Origin: Symsagittifera roscoffensis | Taxonomy: Eukaryota > Xenacoelomorpha > Acoela > Convolutidae | NCBI RefSeq assembly: GCF_963678635.1 | Contig: NC_087067.1 | Coordinates: 24,559,547-24,623,546, forward strand | Reading direction: 5' to 3' | DNA: 64,000 nt | In this document: positions 51,601-54,448 of the stretch, piece after piece | Numbering within the stretch: position 1 is the first letter of the stretch | Layout: the number at the start of each line of letters is the position of its first letter | Notes under the pieces: model-generated | The model's database searches: none | Told to the model about the DNA's origin: nothing | Seen by the model: only the letters and a program-made list of their open reading frames with translations | Program-made: the position numbers and the translations under genes

Positions 51601-54448
51601 GAGGGGCTATAAATTGCTTGGGGTATTACGGGAATAAGCTAAGAAATGTATGTATTCGACTCATACTTAAGGTAGATTATATAAAAATTCTCCGACCAAA
51701 GCATGTTCCGACCGAAATAATTTGAACAAGAAATTTAAAAAACAATTCTTAATCGAAAATTTTTTTCGTTTAAATGGTTTTCTTATTTTCTGGTGTTTTT
51801 TTCTGGAAAAAACTACTGAGTTATGTAACAAAACTGCAAGAAGGAGGAGAACTAATAGCTTAAATAACGTTAAAATTAAAATTGAATTTATTGTGTAGTC
51901 CAGCTTTAAATTGGTGTTCCAATCTACTCCGAAAACAGTAATTTTCAATTTCAACCAATTTCCACGACACCCAGACAACCTTTTGGTTCTATTTGAAAAT
52001 CCTATTCACAGCTGAAAATTTTTAATATGATACCATAATTGTTCCGATCATTGAAAATGGGGAGGAACTTTGTATTCGGGTGTGTTTTAGTTTTTTTTCT
52101 CTTTTTGCTTTCCACGCAAAATCAGGTACCACAAGTAAAATTCTGACTGGATTGAGTGATGATCCATCATATTAAAGCCCTTTCAGTTGTGATTTGAACC
52201 ATCTTTTAAAATTTCCAAAAAGTTTTCCCACTGTCGAAGTTTGAAGTTTTTGATTTGTTGTCTTAATTCGAGCAAATAAAGCAAGCGAGCAGGATCACAA
52301 GCTGAATTTATGCCTATTTTAGGGCCTTAAAAATTATTATTACGCAAATAAAACTCGTTTTTGGAGTTTTTTTAGCTTCATTTTGGGAACCAACAACTTC
52401 AAAAAAAAAATTCAGCAAAATTTTGAGAAAATTTTTTTTTGAGTTTTTCTTAGCTTTTCCAGTCATTTTTCTACAAATATTTTTGTCCAATTTGCCTGCA
52501 TTACTATGATTGTCTAATTTGACTGTCTAATATTTTACTTTTAACATTAGCGTGCTGAGGGGGGTGGGGTAGGGTGGACGACCAATTTTTTTTTCGAAAA
52601 GTGCCTAAAAACGCTTTTTTCCTATTTTCTCAAAACTACCTAGCTAGTTCTTATGTTAAAGTTCAGTCGAGAAAATTGATTTTGGAAATTTTTTCTGCTT
52701 AAGCGACCAGGTCCTTTTTTGCAGAAAAATGTTATGGATTTCGAAAAATCAAATTTATGATAGGTTGCCATTTTCTTACATTTTTTCGACCTAAGACATG
52801 CATTTTGGTTCGTTTCGACTTTTCTTAGAAACTACTTCATGAAATCTGAGACGAAGGGTTTTATCGAAAGAACCGCTGGCAATATTTTTCTAAAAAAGCG
52901 GCAACTCTCAATTTTTTGTGTGAAAATGTGATATCTCAGGGAGTATTCCTATTTCTCAAAAAATTTCTGTCTTCTCATTTACTTTAGAAAAACAGCTCAG
53001 GTTTTGAAAAAATTCCAATTTTTGGCATTTCTCATCTTGTTCCGCAACAGTAACGCAAATTCCAAGAAAAATATCAAACGGTAAATTCTTTAGCTGGATA
53101 CTTAGTTATCTTTTACTGAGATTTATGAACATTTTGGTTCACCTAGTTTTTTTTCACAATTTTCATTTTTTTCGACTTCTTATTTTGTATGTTCGTGTTG
53201 CATCGCAAGGGGTATGAAGGTACACTTCGCCTCTGTGTTAAAAAATAGATAGTTGTAATAACCTCAGAATAAACTCAAAAAAGGAAACATTTGGAAACAT
53301 CCGTGTTGTGACAAATAAAAAAATTATTGCATATATTGATATTTATGACCAGGGCTCCTCTAGTTCGGACATTGAGCTGGAGTGTTCGAATGAGCAGCAT
53401 GTGAGGAGGGAAGAAGAGGAGGACGCCGTGTTTGCTATGAGACAGAACCAGGCCAAGATCATCCTCAGGGACAGACTGCTCCGACTAGGCGTGGCCGACG
53501 CGGACATTAACTTGGAAGGCAAGTAGTTATTTAATTCCAAGTTGCATTCAGAGTATAATTTTTCCGACTATAAGCAAATAAAGGCTCCAAAAAAATGTCC
53601 ATTTATTTTTCATGTTTTCTTCAAAAATTACTTTCCATAGTGTTTTCTTTTTTATCTGCGGTGTAGTTAATGTCATGGTTTGTTTTCAATCAAAGAAATT
53701 CTTCAGCTTTTAAATATACATTTTTTTCCTCATCCATCAGCCTCGAACCAGCGACCTTTCACCTGGGACTCTGTGAACTTAGCCACTTGCCCATCACTCC
53801 CAAATGTCTTTGTTTCAGAGATGGACAGAAGGAAGAGTGGGGCCATCAACTACGTGGTGGTCAACCCCGAGCCAGACATCCCACTGCGGGAGGGAGATAT
53901 CATGTAAATAACAGTGTCATAACAAAACATACCAAGTCATTATGCGCCATTTTAGGAAATATAATATAAAAAGTATCTCATTTCATTATATCACGCGAAG
54001 GAAGAAAGCCAAAATAATCAATTTCTCACTTTTTGGTAGTCTTGTGGGAAACTTAAGATCAACTTTTATACCATATCATTCCTAACATGAACTATCTATC
54101 AATGTATTTTTACAGAATAATTCAATGTATTTTTACAAATGGCTAGAAAGCTTGACAATTTTCAAAAATAAAGCTCAACAGTTTTCAAATAAGGGCTAAA
54201 AACACCTGTTGTTTTTAAAATTTTTCTTTTTGTAGACTAACAAATTGGTTCACGCTTTTTCATCTATAAACGTTTTTTTTCTGGGTAACTATATTGTCTA
54301 CAGGTGAAAAACATCCTAAATAGTCACGTACGTGGTTGCATACGCAATTATAATGATATTTTGACCGAAATAATTAATTGAATGCTTAGTTTTAGCTTTA
54401 CCTATTCTGTTTAGATACCTGATCCAGCCGCCAGAATCCGAATGGTGA
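2405..54448 (+). CDS. SLO2: SLO2/KCNT (Slack-type) Na+/Ca2+-gated K+ channel, 3' 18 exons
   Basis: Large-conductance potassium channel subunit of the plasma membrane; tetramers are gated by intracellular ions through RCK domains. About 840 residues are encoded here. Domain order: pore helix and filter ([11 protein letters not shown]), S6 ([11 protein letters not shown]), RCK1 from ERHVVLVTS through VIYIQGSAL and [28 protein letters not shown], an acidic linker, RCK2 ([27 protein letters not shown]), and a C-terminal [12 protein letters not shown] segment ending [10 protein letters not shown]. These blocks and their order match animal KCNT1/KCNT2 as I know them. Splice phases of all 18 exons agree: 2,523 nt in frame after one leading base, ending in TGA. 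S1-S5 are upstream of the window. Introns range from 237 bp to 21 kb and hold two LTR retroelements and a LINE. Exons are visibly richer in GC than the introns. Paralogue assignment within KCNT1/2 is not possible. Confidence 0.95.
2592..3037 (+). other. Start of SLO2 intron, with repeat D1
   Basis: Intron left of element 1. Its last 219 bp (2819-3037) are repeated right of the element; see the repeat entries. No exon seen. Confidence 0.7.
2819..3037 (+). repeat. 219-bp direct repeat D, left copy
   Basis: Runs from GTTTTTCCTTCATCACG to ATGAAACGACAAAAAC and stops exactly where the 5' LTR begins. The same 219 bp, with 5 substitutions and no gaps, starts right after the 3' LTR (10128-10346). The unit begins GTTTTT and ends AAAAAC, so its extreme ends are inverted. 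Confidence 0.9.
3038..3283 (+). repeat. Element 1 5' LTR
   Basis: 246 bp, TGTGGTAC at the start and ATATCACA at the end (TG...CA). Same length as the 3' LTR with 4 substitutions. The last base is also the A of the gag ATG. Confidence 0.93.
3283..4353 (+). pseudogene. Element 1 gag, truncated by a frame break
   Basis: Nucleocapsid/capsid precursor. The ATG at 3283 uses the final base of the LTR. The first 280 residues are charged and alpha-helix-like, with a capsid-type block around residues 120-245. Near the C-terminus a Cys/His knuckle ([16 protein letters not shown], followed by CPAMGKTC) resembles metazoan gypsy gag proteins. A second knuckle begins at CKNC; its histidine and last cysteine lie in another frame, showing a one-base break at about 4316-4322. 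The frame then runs out at TAA 4351. Before the break gag and pol probably formed one frame. Confidence 0.85.
3284..3301 (+). promoter_or_regulatory. Element 1 primer-binding site
   Basis: TGGCGCAACC directly follows the LTR, complementary to a tRNA ending GGTTGCGCCA. It lies inside the gag reading frame. I cannot assign the tRNA. Confidence 0.6.
4354..5807 (+). pseudogene. Element 1 pol, protease and reverse transcriptase part
   Basis: Open from about 4330 in the new frame; the first ATG is at 4437. Counting from it, the protease active site DTGS is at residues 67-70 and the reverse transcriptase palm has [10 protein letters not shown] (Asp315) and FLDD (Asp381/382, with F in place of the usual Y). 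[20 protein letters not shown] before the RT is typical of gypsy pol. TAA at 5805-5807 interrupts the connection domain; the same frame continues after it with [13 protein letters not shown], so this is a nonsense change. Confidence 0.88.
5808..6556 (+). pseudogene. Element 1 pol, RNase H part
   Basis: RNase H motifs [20 protein letters not shown] and ATDHKALV give the acidic residues Asp, Glu and Asp (about 6049, 6169, 6250). A frameshift lies in the A7 run at about 5933-5939 and a TAA at 6334-6336 interrupts an otherwise continuous frame that goes on with [11 protein letters not shown] and YLSRNPKG. A further stop follows near 6556. Confidence 0.85.
6557..6797 (+). other. Element 1 inter-domain region
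   Basis: Lysine-, serine- and asparagine-rich frames between RNase H and the long integrase ORF; no domain recognised. The frame changes again between about 6800 and 6880. Confidence 0.5.
6798..9788 (+). CDS. Element 1 integrase with long flanking extensions, 996 aa
   Basis: Inserts retroelement cDNA into the genome. Residues 1-260 are low-complexity and polar. The zinc-binding HHCC domain ([13 protein letters not shown] ... CRSCTR) is at about residues 263-310. The catalytic core has LDYAGP (Asp338), KTDQFSGF (Asp397) and GLVERTIQ (Glu433); D397-x35-E433 is the exact retroviral-type spacing. The usual NGTEF block after the second Asp is replaced by QFSGF. About 500 residues follow the core, rich in K, S, T and E, with no recognised fold. 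This frame is fully open although the rest of pol is broken. The ATG at 6798 is probably not native: pol is normally one polyprotein. Confidence 0.85.
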   Translation: MHSGETAKRGKEKKMVRIQDWNNTDTLREEITETTFQRTRMIQRTPNKSESENSDFEQIPQANWNMMNRQIRTGTGNSGQSTSTATTAQPMLVSFWELIGSEKNEKPRSTMELEANSVMQSPKPPKQTQSGDETEIGQIVEVDLTMDSIDEPDYSSGTETCMVTPQQKTRGGHKSRKSNFQLSEQLKETNGPLSLEKLFGKSLLAELVSEDTWMDRLRRVVERNDRHGFELMGPYTNPLWHQMSVVDDCLLVDNRLAVPEKLRQAVLRRLHQGHPGQEAMLEVSNYLWWPHMYKDVVNMAEECRSCTRYGKNAKYIIPKNSAKPLPLLTQPGQELQLDYAGPLEDHKGKKIYLLVAIDRYSKFPSVKVTKSTGGKSTIKFLRTYIDTHGIPESIKTDQFSGFKGKSMKKFCTENNIIQKFCPVGDHRGCGLVERTIQTIKRRLGVILLEEKVQSIKLCLSTIIRDLRWNKQKTMKLSPFEAHFGRLPKTEFKIVRDKFLKESDRLDKEHLERSALTASQLKRRIDQSRDNVKIIRKGQNSRDVSPLFIRNIAAAKERARAKELKQLLEANARWNVTSRDISDGELRRIVDETSTINPELRKELLYSRQKGFIEDKQTTSDDSWSGSFLPKHEQRKSGKALTIPLKSKIVAETPSTIKTAASAVYRKSDIARSKLHTQPKAQSSEKKRSPTGEESRSKQQKTVSHHEKVDSESAEEHDAKDQGPTDQEIEDDRLMDKFQNSPNVVTSKETKTGWGLNLGGKMVKPNRAGPLVQSARSGKTKTQEPRTTKTVETAKESKKRDTSNEAVYIESSAPKEAPVSKRITRQTSEKEILDTFQNNNMTTKEWEEITNQVLTRGVQNEAEKLLTQQAESVVNSPAVFADESDKEEDTTTVRRSSRQTKNQGPKRYGSPVSHSVKLISCEDDVTELNLAALEAYRLRLAKFNINNKETTLENNTFDLLERHLFKRKFGATSLDESGSWNAARNKAEVMKKTSKEN
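9789..9881 (+). promoter_or_regulatory. Element 1 3' leader and polypurine tract
   Basis: AT-rich spacer after the stop, ending AGGGGAA directly in front of the 3' LTR (9875-9881), the expected place for plus-strand priming. Confidence 0.6.
9882..10127 (+). repeat. Element 1 3' LTR
   Basis: 246 bp, 98.4 % identical to the 5' LTR. Ends ATATCACA, immediately followed by the right copy of repeat D. Confidence 0.93.
10128..10346 (+). repeat. 219-bp direct repeat D, right copy
   Basis: Starts at the base after the 3' LTR. After its last base (AAAAAC) the sequence continues as unduplicated intron (AAAGCC). No classical 4-6 bp target duplication is present inside it at the LTR edges. Confidence 0.9.
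10347..11268 (+). other. Rest of SLO2 intron
   Basis: No gene or repeat recognised. Ends at acceptor TTGTTTTTAG. Confidence 0.6.
11269..11433 (+). CDS. SLO2: SLO2 exon: S6-RCK1 linker and start of RCK1
   Basis: 55 codons, phase 0 at both ends. Encodes [18 protein letters not shown], the conserved entry into RCK1. Donor CAG/GTACTT. Confidence 0.95.
11983..12183 (+). CDS. SLO2: SLO2 exon: RCK1
   Basis: 67 codons, phase 0. [29 protein letters not shown] and [11 protein letters not shown] are RCK1 strands and helices. Donor GAG/GTAAGC. Confidence 0.95.
12241..12605. repeat. Dispersed intronic repeat, copy 1
   Basis: Shares CATTGAAAATGG, a long T tract with TTCTTC, and a CATTTTAGGAA(T)A...AAACTTCAAAAA block with 52026-52430. 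Non-coding, family unknown. Confidence 0.4.
12606..13530. other. Intronic DNA left of element 2
   Basis: No gene recognised. Ends with the left copy of the target duplication CAAT (13527-13530). Confidence 0.6.
13531..13940 (-). repeat. Element 2 3' LTR
   Basis: 410 bp; on the minus strand it begins TGGAACCTGATC and ends CTTAACTCA. Contains a perfect 13-bp hairpin at 13798-13825 (GTGCTGAAATTAC, loop AA) and GAGTTAA/TTAACTC arms at the end. Confidence 0.93.
13941..13954 (-). promoter_or_regulatory. Element 2 polypurine tract (weak)
   Basis: Minus-strand sequence ACCCGGATGGG abuts the 3' LTR. Short and imperfect, but in the right place. Confidence 0.4.
13941..15764 (-). other. Element 2 3' non-coding tail
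   Basis: No minus-strand frame worth calling. GGTGGGTTAGGCC occurs twice at about 14639 and 14683. A plus-strand frame at 14707-14961 is hydrophobic because the antisense is A-rich; I do not call it a gene. Confidence 0.5.
15765..17336 (-). pseudogene. Element 2 unknown ORF, about 520 codons with one internal stop
   Basis: ATG at 17336 ([13 protein letters not shown]), in frame to 15765 apart from one TAA at 16089-16091. The first 200 residues are rich in Pro, Ser, Thr and Asn; the remaining 320 look folded, with aromatic-rich blocks such as [29 protein letters not shown] and [13 protein letters not shown]. No signal peptide or membrane helix. Its start overlaps the tail of the envelope-like frame in another phase. 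I do not recognise it. Confidence 0.6.
17224..19871 (-). pseudogene. Element 2 envelope-like glycoprotein, decayed
   Basis: The frame is open from about 19871 to 18476 with no clear start: a TGA precedes it next to a C6 run. It has many cysteines, NxS/T sites and an N-terminal cysteine-rich part. The middle holds a Cys-Glu-Leu-Glu-Arg helix followed by AGYLLSG, paired cysteines and [14 protein letters not shown] hydrophobic anchor ([13 protein letters not shown], about 17780-17811) and a second hydrophobic stretch ([11 protein letters not shown]) are followed by a polar tail. Breaks: a frameshift at about 18510-18525, TGA at 18321-18323, a frameshift in TA repeats at about 17945-17955, TAA at 17455-17457. 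The motif order resembles glycoproteins of chuviruses (negative-strand arthropod viruses); this is from memory and needs a profile search. It would be the membrane fusion and entry protein. Confidence 0.55.
19969..21270 (-). pseudogene. Element 2 membrane-anchored P/S/T-rich accessory ORF with one stop
   Basis: ATG at 21270. The first 60 residues hold two hydrophobic segments ([16 protein letters not shown] and [15 protein letters not shown]) split by a short CKCIKK loop. TAA at 21082-21084 interrupts the frame, which then stays open to 19969: about 300 residues rich in Pro, Ser, Thr, Gln and Asn, then a more ordered end ([35 protein letters not shown]). Total about 433 codons. It lies just upstream of the envelope-like frame. 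Function unknown; a matrix-, mucin- or leader-like role is possible. Confidence 0.6.
21271..22115 (-). other. Element 2 gap between pol and accessory genes
   Basis: No credible minus-strand frame. A region like this could hold a splice acceptor or promoter for downstream messages; none is evident. Confidence 0.4.
22116..24764 (-). pseudogene. Element 2 pol, RNase H and integrase
   Basis: RNase H begins at [14 protein letters not shown] with [10 protein letters not shown] further on. The integrase zinc domain runs from [11 protein letters not shown] to CIVCQ. The core has [17 protein letters not shown] and [10 protein letters not shown]; from the ATG at 24668 these are Asp436, Asp496 and Glu532 (D-x35-E). 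TAG at 22452-22454 interrupts the frame, which continues to 22116 and ends with a basic [15 protein letters not shown] tail typical of the C-termini of gypsy polyproteins. TGA at 24765-24767 separates it from the RT part in the same frame. Confidence 0.9.
24765..25615 (-). pseudogene. Element 2 pol, reverse transcriptase
   Basis: RT fingers and palm: [54 protein letters not shown] and the active site TYLDD (about 25098-25109), then [14 protein letters not shown] and [12 protein letters not shown]. The frame opens after a break at about 25610-25620, which lies beside an inverted repeat ACATCAAAACTTGATGT, and ends at TGA 24765. Confidence 0.9.
25616..26971 (-). pseudogene. Element 2 protease region
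   Basis: Aspartic protease DSGAESNII (LIDSGAES) at about 26580-26610, after EIDF and before hydrophobic strands, in a frame 26925-25747 that stays open upstream to the A8 run at about 26978. A frameshift at about 25790 leads into [13 protein letters not shown] and the RT connector. Confidence 0.85.
26972..27740 (-). pseudogene. Element 2 nucleocapsid-like Arg/Asn/Ser/Tyr repeats
   Basis: More than 150 residues made of degenerate NRN, SYN and YSNN units (for example [17 protein letters not shown]), strongly basic: a likely RNA-binding tail. The nucleotide sequence is a degenerate repeat. A frame change of one base lies at an A8 run (about 26978-26985) between this frame and the protease frame. 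Confidence 0.75.
27652..28734 (-). pseudogene. Element 2 gag capsid region
   Basis: A Gln/Pro/Met-rich start, then a capsid-like helical block: [46 protein letters not shown] and [19 protein letters not shown], as in gypsy gag proteins. Near 27755-27775 a frameshift falls in a segment whose other frame reads YCRRYGH, a zinc-knuckle remnant. Confidence 0.85.
28735..30296 (-). pseudogene. Element 2 frame upstream of capsid, broken
   Basis: The ATG at 30296 ([11 protein letters not shown]) opens a frame broken by TAA 30180-30182, a frameshift at about 29420-29460 and TAA 28825-28827; beyond the last it runs straight into the capsid frame. The first 250 residues look folded ([46 protein letters not shown]) and are unlike any gag matrix I know; a Pro/Thr/Gln/Asn-rich linker follows. 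Together with the capsid it would make a gag of more than 850 residues. Confidence 0.6.
30271..30738 (-). CDS. Element 2 small basic ORF, 155 aa
   Basis: First sizeable frame after the leader. Strongly basic with clusters such as [16 protein letters not shown] and [14 protein letters not shown], and an acidic Ser/Glu segment between. These look like nuclear-localisation or RNA-binding patches. Its end overlaps the ATG at 30296 by 26 nt. No homologue recognised. Confidence 0.5.
   Translation of the reverse strand: MSFKNLGNKQTIVLHNCEIDNQKYDLVITPHTQAVGYIRTKRLTMKRKIINKQRQITRKRFSKNRNAFSESEASNLDELYKLKESIDKNCPIHDQLYFSDSETTSNSSKRGKRRIKKQYKHKPVHLYNWNQPIRHIDSYILTVIKRKNEPQPHSK
30739..31669 (-). other. 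Element 2 leader with internal repeats
   Basis: Non-coding. GATCCAAGGATARGCC-TTGATGATC occurs twice about 60 bp apart (about 31256 and 31316), each followed by AAATTTAGTGAAAA. Looser TTAACCTGGGTC / GGGTTG motifs recur at 30820-31190. It may hold packaging or translation signals. Confidence 0.5.
31670..31903 (-). CDS. Element 2 leader ORF, 77 aa (doubtful)
   Basis: ATG at 31903, near the primer site. The product is Arg/Pro-containing ([19 protein letters not shown]) with no known domain. It could be a leader peptide or the first exon of a spliced message. Confidence 0.3.
   Translation of the reverse strand: MLYDNNLIEMSLRLNRSEPIFRTITELPGIGRRPRTIDDIQQSRNLPNSVMIVRQKPTQTFIFRILLAMNLNFHSQT
31972..31989 (-). 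promoter_or_regulatory. Element 2 primer-binding site
   Basis: Two bases inside the 5' LTR the minus strand reads TGGTGCGACCATAAG, complementary to a tRNA ending GGTCGCACCA. Confidence 0.6.
31992..32401 (-). repeat. Element 2 5' LTR
   Basis: 410 bp, 98.3 % identical to 13531-13940. The same 13-bp hairpin lies at 32259-32286. Confidence 0.93.
32402..33356 (+). other. SLO2 intron right of element 2
   Basis: Begins with target duplication CAAT, then repeated TATACAGATTAT-like words to about 32500. No gene. Ends at acceptor GTGTTCAG. Confidence 0.6.
33357..33574 (+). CDS. SLO2: SLO2 exon: RCK1 second half
   Basis: 72 codons plus 2 nt. Encodes [20 protein letters not shown] and [20 protein letters not shown], hallmark SLO2 sequence. 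Donor GGCAG/GTACGA, directly in front of a GA microsatellite. Confidence 0.95.
33585..33638. repeat. (GA)n microsatellite beside a SLO2 donor
   Basis: About 25 GA units, starting about 10 bp after the 5' splice site. Confidence 0.9.
34116..34265 (+). CDS. SLO2: SLO2 exon: RCK1 end
   Basis: Phase 1 start, two bases over at the end. [18 protein letters not shown] and [17 protein letters not shown]. Acceptor TGAATGTAG, donor AA/GTGAGT. Confidence 0.93.
34266..34761 (+). other. SLO2 intron with poly-G tract
   Basis: A G run of about 21 lies at 34459-34479 after a G/T-rich stretch; no other feature. Confidence 0.7.
34762..35030 (+). CDS. SLO2: SLO2 exon: NPGP block and acidic/Gly linker
   Basis: [27 protein letters not shown], then a Glu-rich and Ala/Gly-rich linker ([10 protein letters not shown]). 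Donor is the weaker A/GTTAGT. Confidence 0.92.
35031..35590 (+). other. SLO2 intron, possible tRNA-like relic
   Basis: At 35362-35430 an A-box-like GATAAAGTGGCTAAGG is followed by GGGGCTCGAGGCACC; weak. Otherwise unremarkable. Confidence 0.35.
35591..37160 (+). mobile_element. Decayed non-LTR retrotransposon (CR1/jockey-like)
   Basis: Reverse transcriptase fragments in shifting frames, in the order of a [16 protein letters not shown]-type block near 35640, [13 protein letters not shown] and VVYTDFKKK (35716-35970), [18 protein letters not shown] with INDLP after it (about 35975-36060), EKDLGVIIS (about 36265), then thumb-like remains to about 37032. Stops and indels throughout; the YADD box is not preserved. 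The tail near 37135 shares TATGTTGGTCC and CCCTCGTG with 58790-58822. Confidence 0.8.
37317..37376 (+). CDS. SLO2: SLO2 exon: linker
   Basis: 60 nt, phase kept. Polar [15 protein letters not shown]. Acceptor TTTTTTTTCAG, donor TCGG/GTGAG. Confidence 0.85.
37984..38001 (+). CDS. SLO2: SLO2 18-nt microexon
   Basis: CTGTTTCAG / 18 nt / GTAAGT. Adds A-I-A-D-Y-I in frame; phase 1 on both sides, so it could be skipped without a frame change. Supported by strong splice sites and phase only. Confidence 0.7.
   Translation, partial: PLPTT
38385..38437. repeat. 16-bp minisatellite
   Basis: Three units of CTCACAATAATAATTG plus a partial one, inside a SLO2 intron. Confidence 0.85.
38935..39020. repeat. 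Dispersed repeat with CCTAAAAACG core, copy 1
   Basis: Core GCCTAAAAACG plus T tract and GGCGCA; related stretches at 51060-51185, 52585-52690 and 54945-55060 have the same order, three of them ending in CAGAAAATT/CGAGAAAATT-like words. Confidence 0.35.
39391..40000 (+). repeat. Long SINE-like repeat with tRNA-like part, copy A
   Basis: About 600 bp. The body (AAGTCGCAAATATTGGTGCC onward) matches 44793-45875. The tRNA-like part at 39821-39895 has A-box-like GGGATAGAGCGTGAG and B-box GGTTCGAAGCC (39878-39888), then a tail ending AGCTTCGCCTCTG. Confidence 0.7.
40806..40989. repeat. Foldback (long hairpin) element
   Basis: Left arm 40806-40900, right arm 40917-40989, nearly complementary over about 75-90 bp. 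Examples: TTAGTTAAACAGGCAA pairs with TTGCCAGTTTAACTAA, GCTAAAACATG with CATGTTTTAGC. The loop is about 15 bp. No coding capacity; MITE-like. Confidence 0.85.
41967..42033 (+). CDS. SLO2: SLO2 exon: acidic linker
   Basis: 67 nt, [20 protein letters not shown]. Acceptor CACTTTCAG, donor CAA/GTGAGT. Confidence 0.88.
42398..42460 (-). repeat. tRNA-like SINE relic, second family
   Basis: On the minus strand TTGATTAAGTGGCTAACG (A-box region) and GGTCGTTGGTTTGAGAC (B-box region). The same arrangement recurs at 53738-53800. It lies about 40 bp before the next SLO2 acceptor. Confidence 0.5.
42500..42672 (+). CDS. SLO2: SLO2 exon: start of RCK2
   Basis: [45 protein letters not shown]: the cysteine-bearing pre-RCK2 block of SLO2. 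Acceptor TTCTGTAG, donor CCG/GTACTC. Confidence 0.95.
42910..43084 (+). CDS. SLO2: SLO2 exon: RCK2
   Basis: [20 protein letters not shown] and [16 protein letters not shown]. Acceptor TGATTTCAG, donor CAA/GTCAGT. Confidence 0.95.
43966..44100 (+). CDS. SLO2: SLO2 exon: RCK2
   Basis: [19 protein letters not shown] and [15 protein letters not shown]. Acceptor GTTTGCAG, donor AAAA/GTACAC. Confidence 0.95.
44560..44671 (+). CDS. SLO2: SLO2 exon: RCK2
   Basis: [20 protein letters not shown]. Acceptor ACATTTTAG, donor AAG/GTAAAT; ends in phase 0. Confidence 0.95.
44793..45875 (+). repeat. Long SINE-like repeat, copy B, interrupted
   Basis: Same body as copy A to 45139, then a 484-bp insertion, then the repeat resumes at GTGCATAGCATTGGCAATT. 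The tRNA-like part at 45700-45760 has GTGGCCGAGAGGGCAGGGCGTGAG-like A box (45702 on) and a decayed B box GCAGATTCAAAG. Confidence 0.7.
45140..45623. mobile_element. 484-bp MITE-like insert with GTACCCAG ends
   Basis: Starts GTACCCAG and ends CTGGGTAC. Inside, AGATCTGAAA and its complement occur about ten times. No reading frame. The uninterrupted sequence is preserved in copy A near 39755, which shows it is an insertion. Confidence 0.75.
46288..46784. repeat. MITE-like repeat, copy 3
   Basis: GTTCCGCCTTTCGTAACGAAAG at the left in two changed words, GGCAGCCGAAAC at the right. Body as in the copies at 0.7 and 1.2 kb. Confidence 0.6.
47531..47590. repeat. Fragment of the same MITE flank
   Basis: ACTGCTCGTATATTAGGGC followed by AAAGCCC and CTGACTGC: the right end and flank of the MITE family in opposite orientation. 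A similar piece is at 58186-58240. Confidence 0.35.
48262..49330. mobile_element. Decayed DNA transposon, possibly Mutator-like
   Basis: Left end GTTACCGGATAGCCGA and right end TCGGCTATCCGGCAAC are inverted repeats about 950 bp apart; the right end is followed by two or three more degenerate TCGGCTATCCGGGAACGAA units. A plus-strand frame 48628-48993 ends with [20 protein letters not shown], which recalls the conserved PLVFALL block of Mutator-like transposases. No other catalytic motif is left. Confidence 0.5.
49331..50371 (+). other. SLO2 intron, unassigned 175-codon frame
   Basis: A plus-strand frame at 49765-50292 is open but matches nothing and has no domain. I read it as chance or transposon debris. 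Confidence 0.4.
50372..50557 (+). CDS. SLO2: SLO2 exon: RCK2
   Basis: 62 codons, phase 0. [18 protein letters not shown] and [14 protein letters not shown]. Acceptor AATAATTTAG, donor TTT/GTGAGT. Confidence 0.95.
51060..51185. repeat. Dispersed repeat with CCTAAAAACG core, copy 2
   Basis: AAAGTGCCTAAAAACGCC, T tract, TGCGGCGCA and CTCAGAAAATTAATTTAGTC, in the order seen at 54945-55060. Confidence 0.45.
51381..51503 (+). CDS. SLO2: SLO2 exon: RCK2 end
   Basis: 41 codons, phase 0. [19 protein letters not shown] and PIGMYRKQ. Acceptor AACTTTCAG, donor CAG/GTAGAC. Confidence 0.94.
52026..52430. repeat. Dispersed intronic repeat, copy 2
   Basis: Partner of 12241-12605: ATCATTGAAAATGGGGAGG, a T tract and CATTTTGGGAACC...AACTTCAAAAA. 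Confidence 0.4.
52585..52690. repeat. Dispersed repeat with CCTAAAAACG core, copy 3
   Basis: AAAAGTGCCTAAAAACGC, T tract, then GTCGAGAAAATTGATTT. Confidence 0.4.
53353..53518 (+). CDS. SLO2: SLO2 exon: C-terminal charged segment
   Basis: Acidic ([15 protein letters not shown]) then [18 protein letters not shown], matching the C-terminal helix before the final SLO2 block. The donor is GAAG/GCAAGT, a GC-AG intron. Confidence 0.92.
53519..53818 (+). other. GC-AG intron with tRNA-like relic
   Basis: A 300-bp intron with GC donor and TTTGTTTCAG acceptor. On the minus strand, 53738-53800 reads GCAAGTGGCTAAGTTC and GGTCGCTGGTTCGAGGC, an A/B-box pair like 42398-42460. Confidence 0.7.
53819..53903 (+). 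CDS. SLO2: SLO2 exon: penultimate
   Basis: [18 protein letters not shown] followed by DIPLREGD, the conserved RCK2 terminal block. Donor CAT/GTAAAT. Confidence 0.94.
54415..54448 (+). CDS. SLO2: SLO2 last exon with stop
   Basis: Acceptor TTCTGTTTAG. Completes I-Y-L-I and adds QPPESEW before TGA at 54446-54448. No AATAAA is obvious just downstream. Confidence 0.9.
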
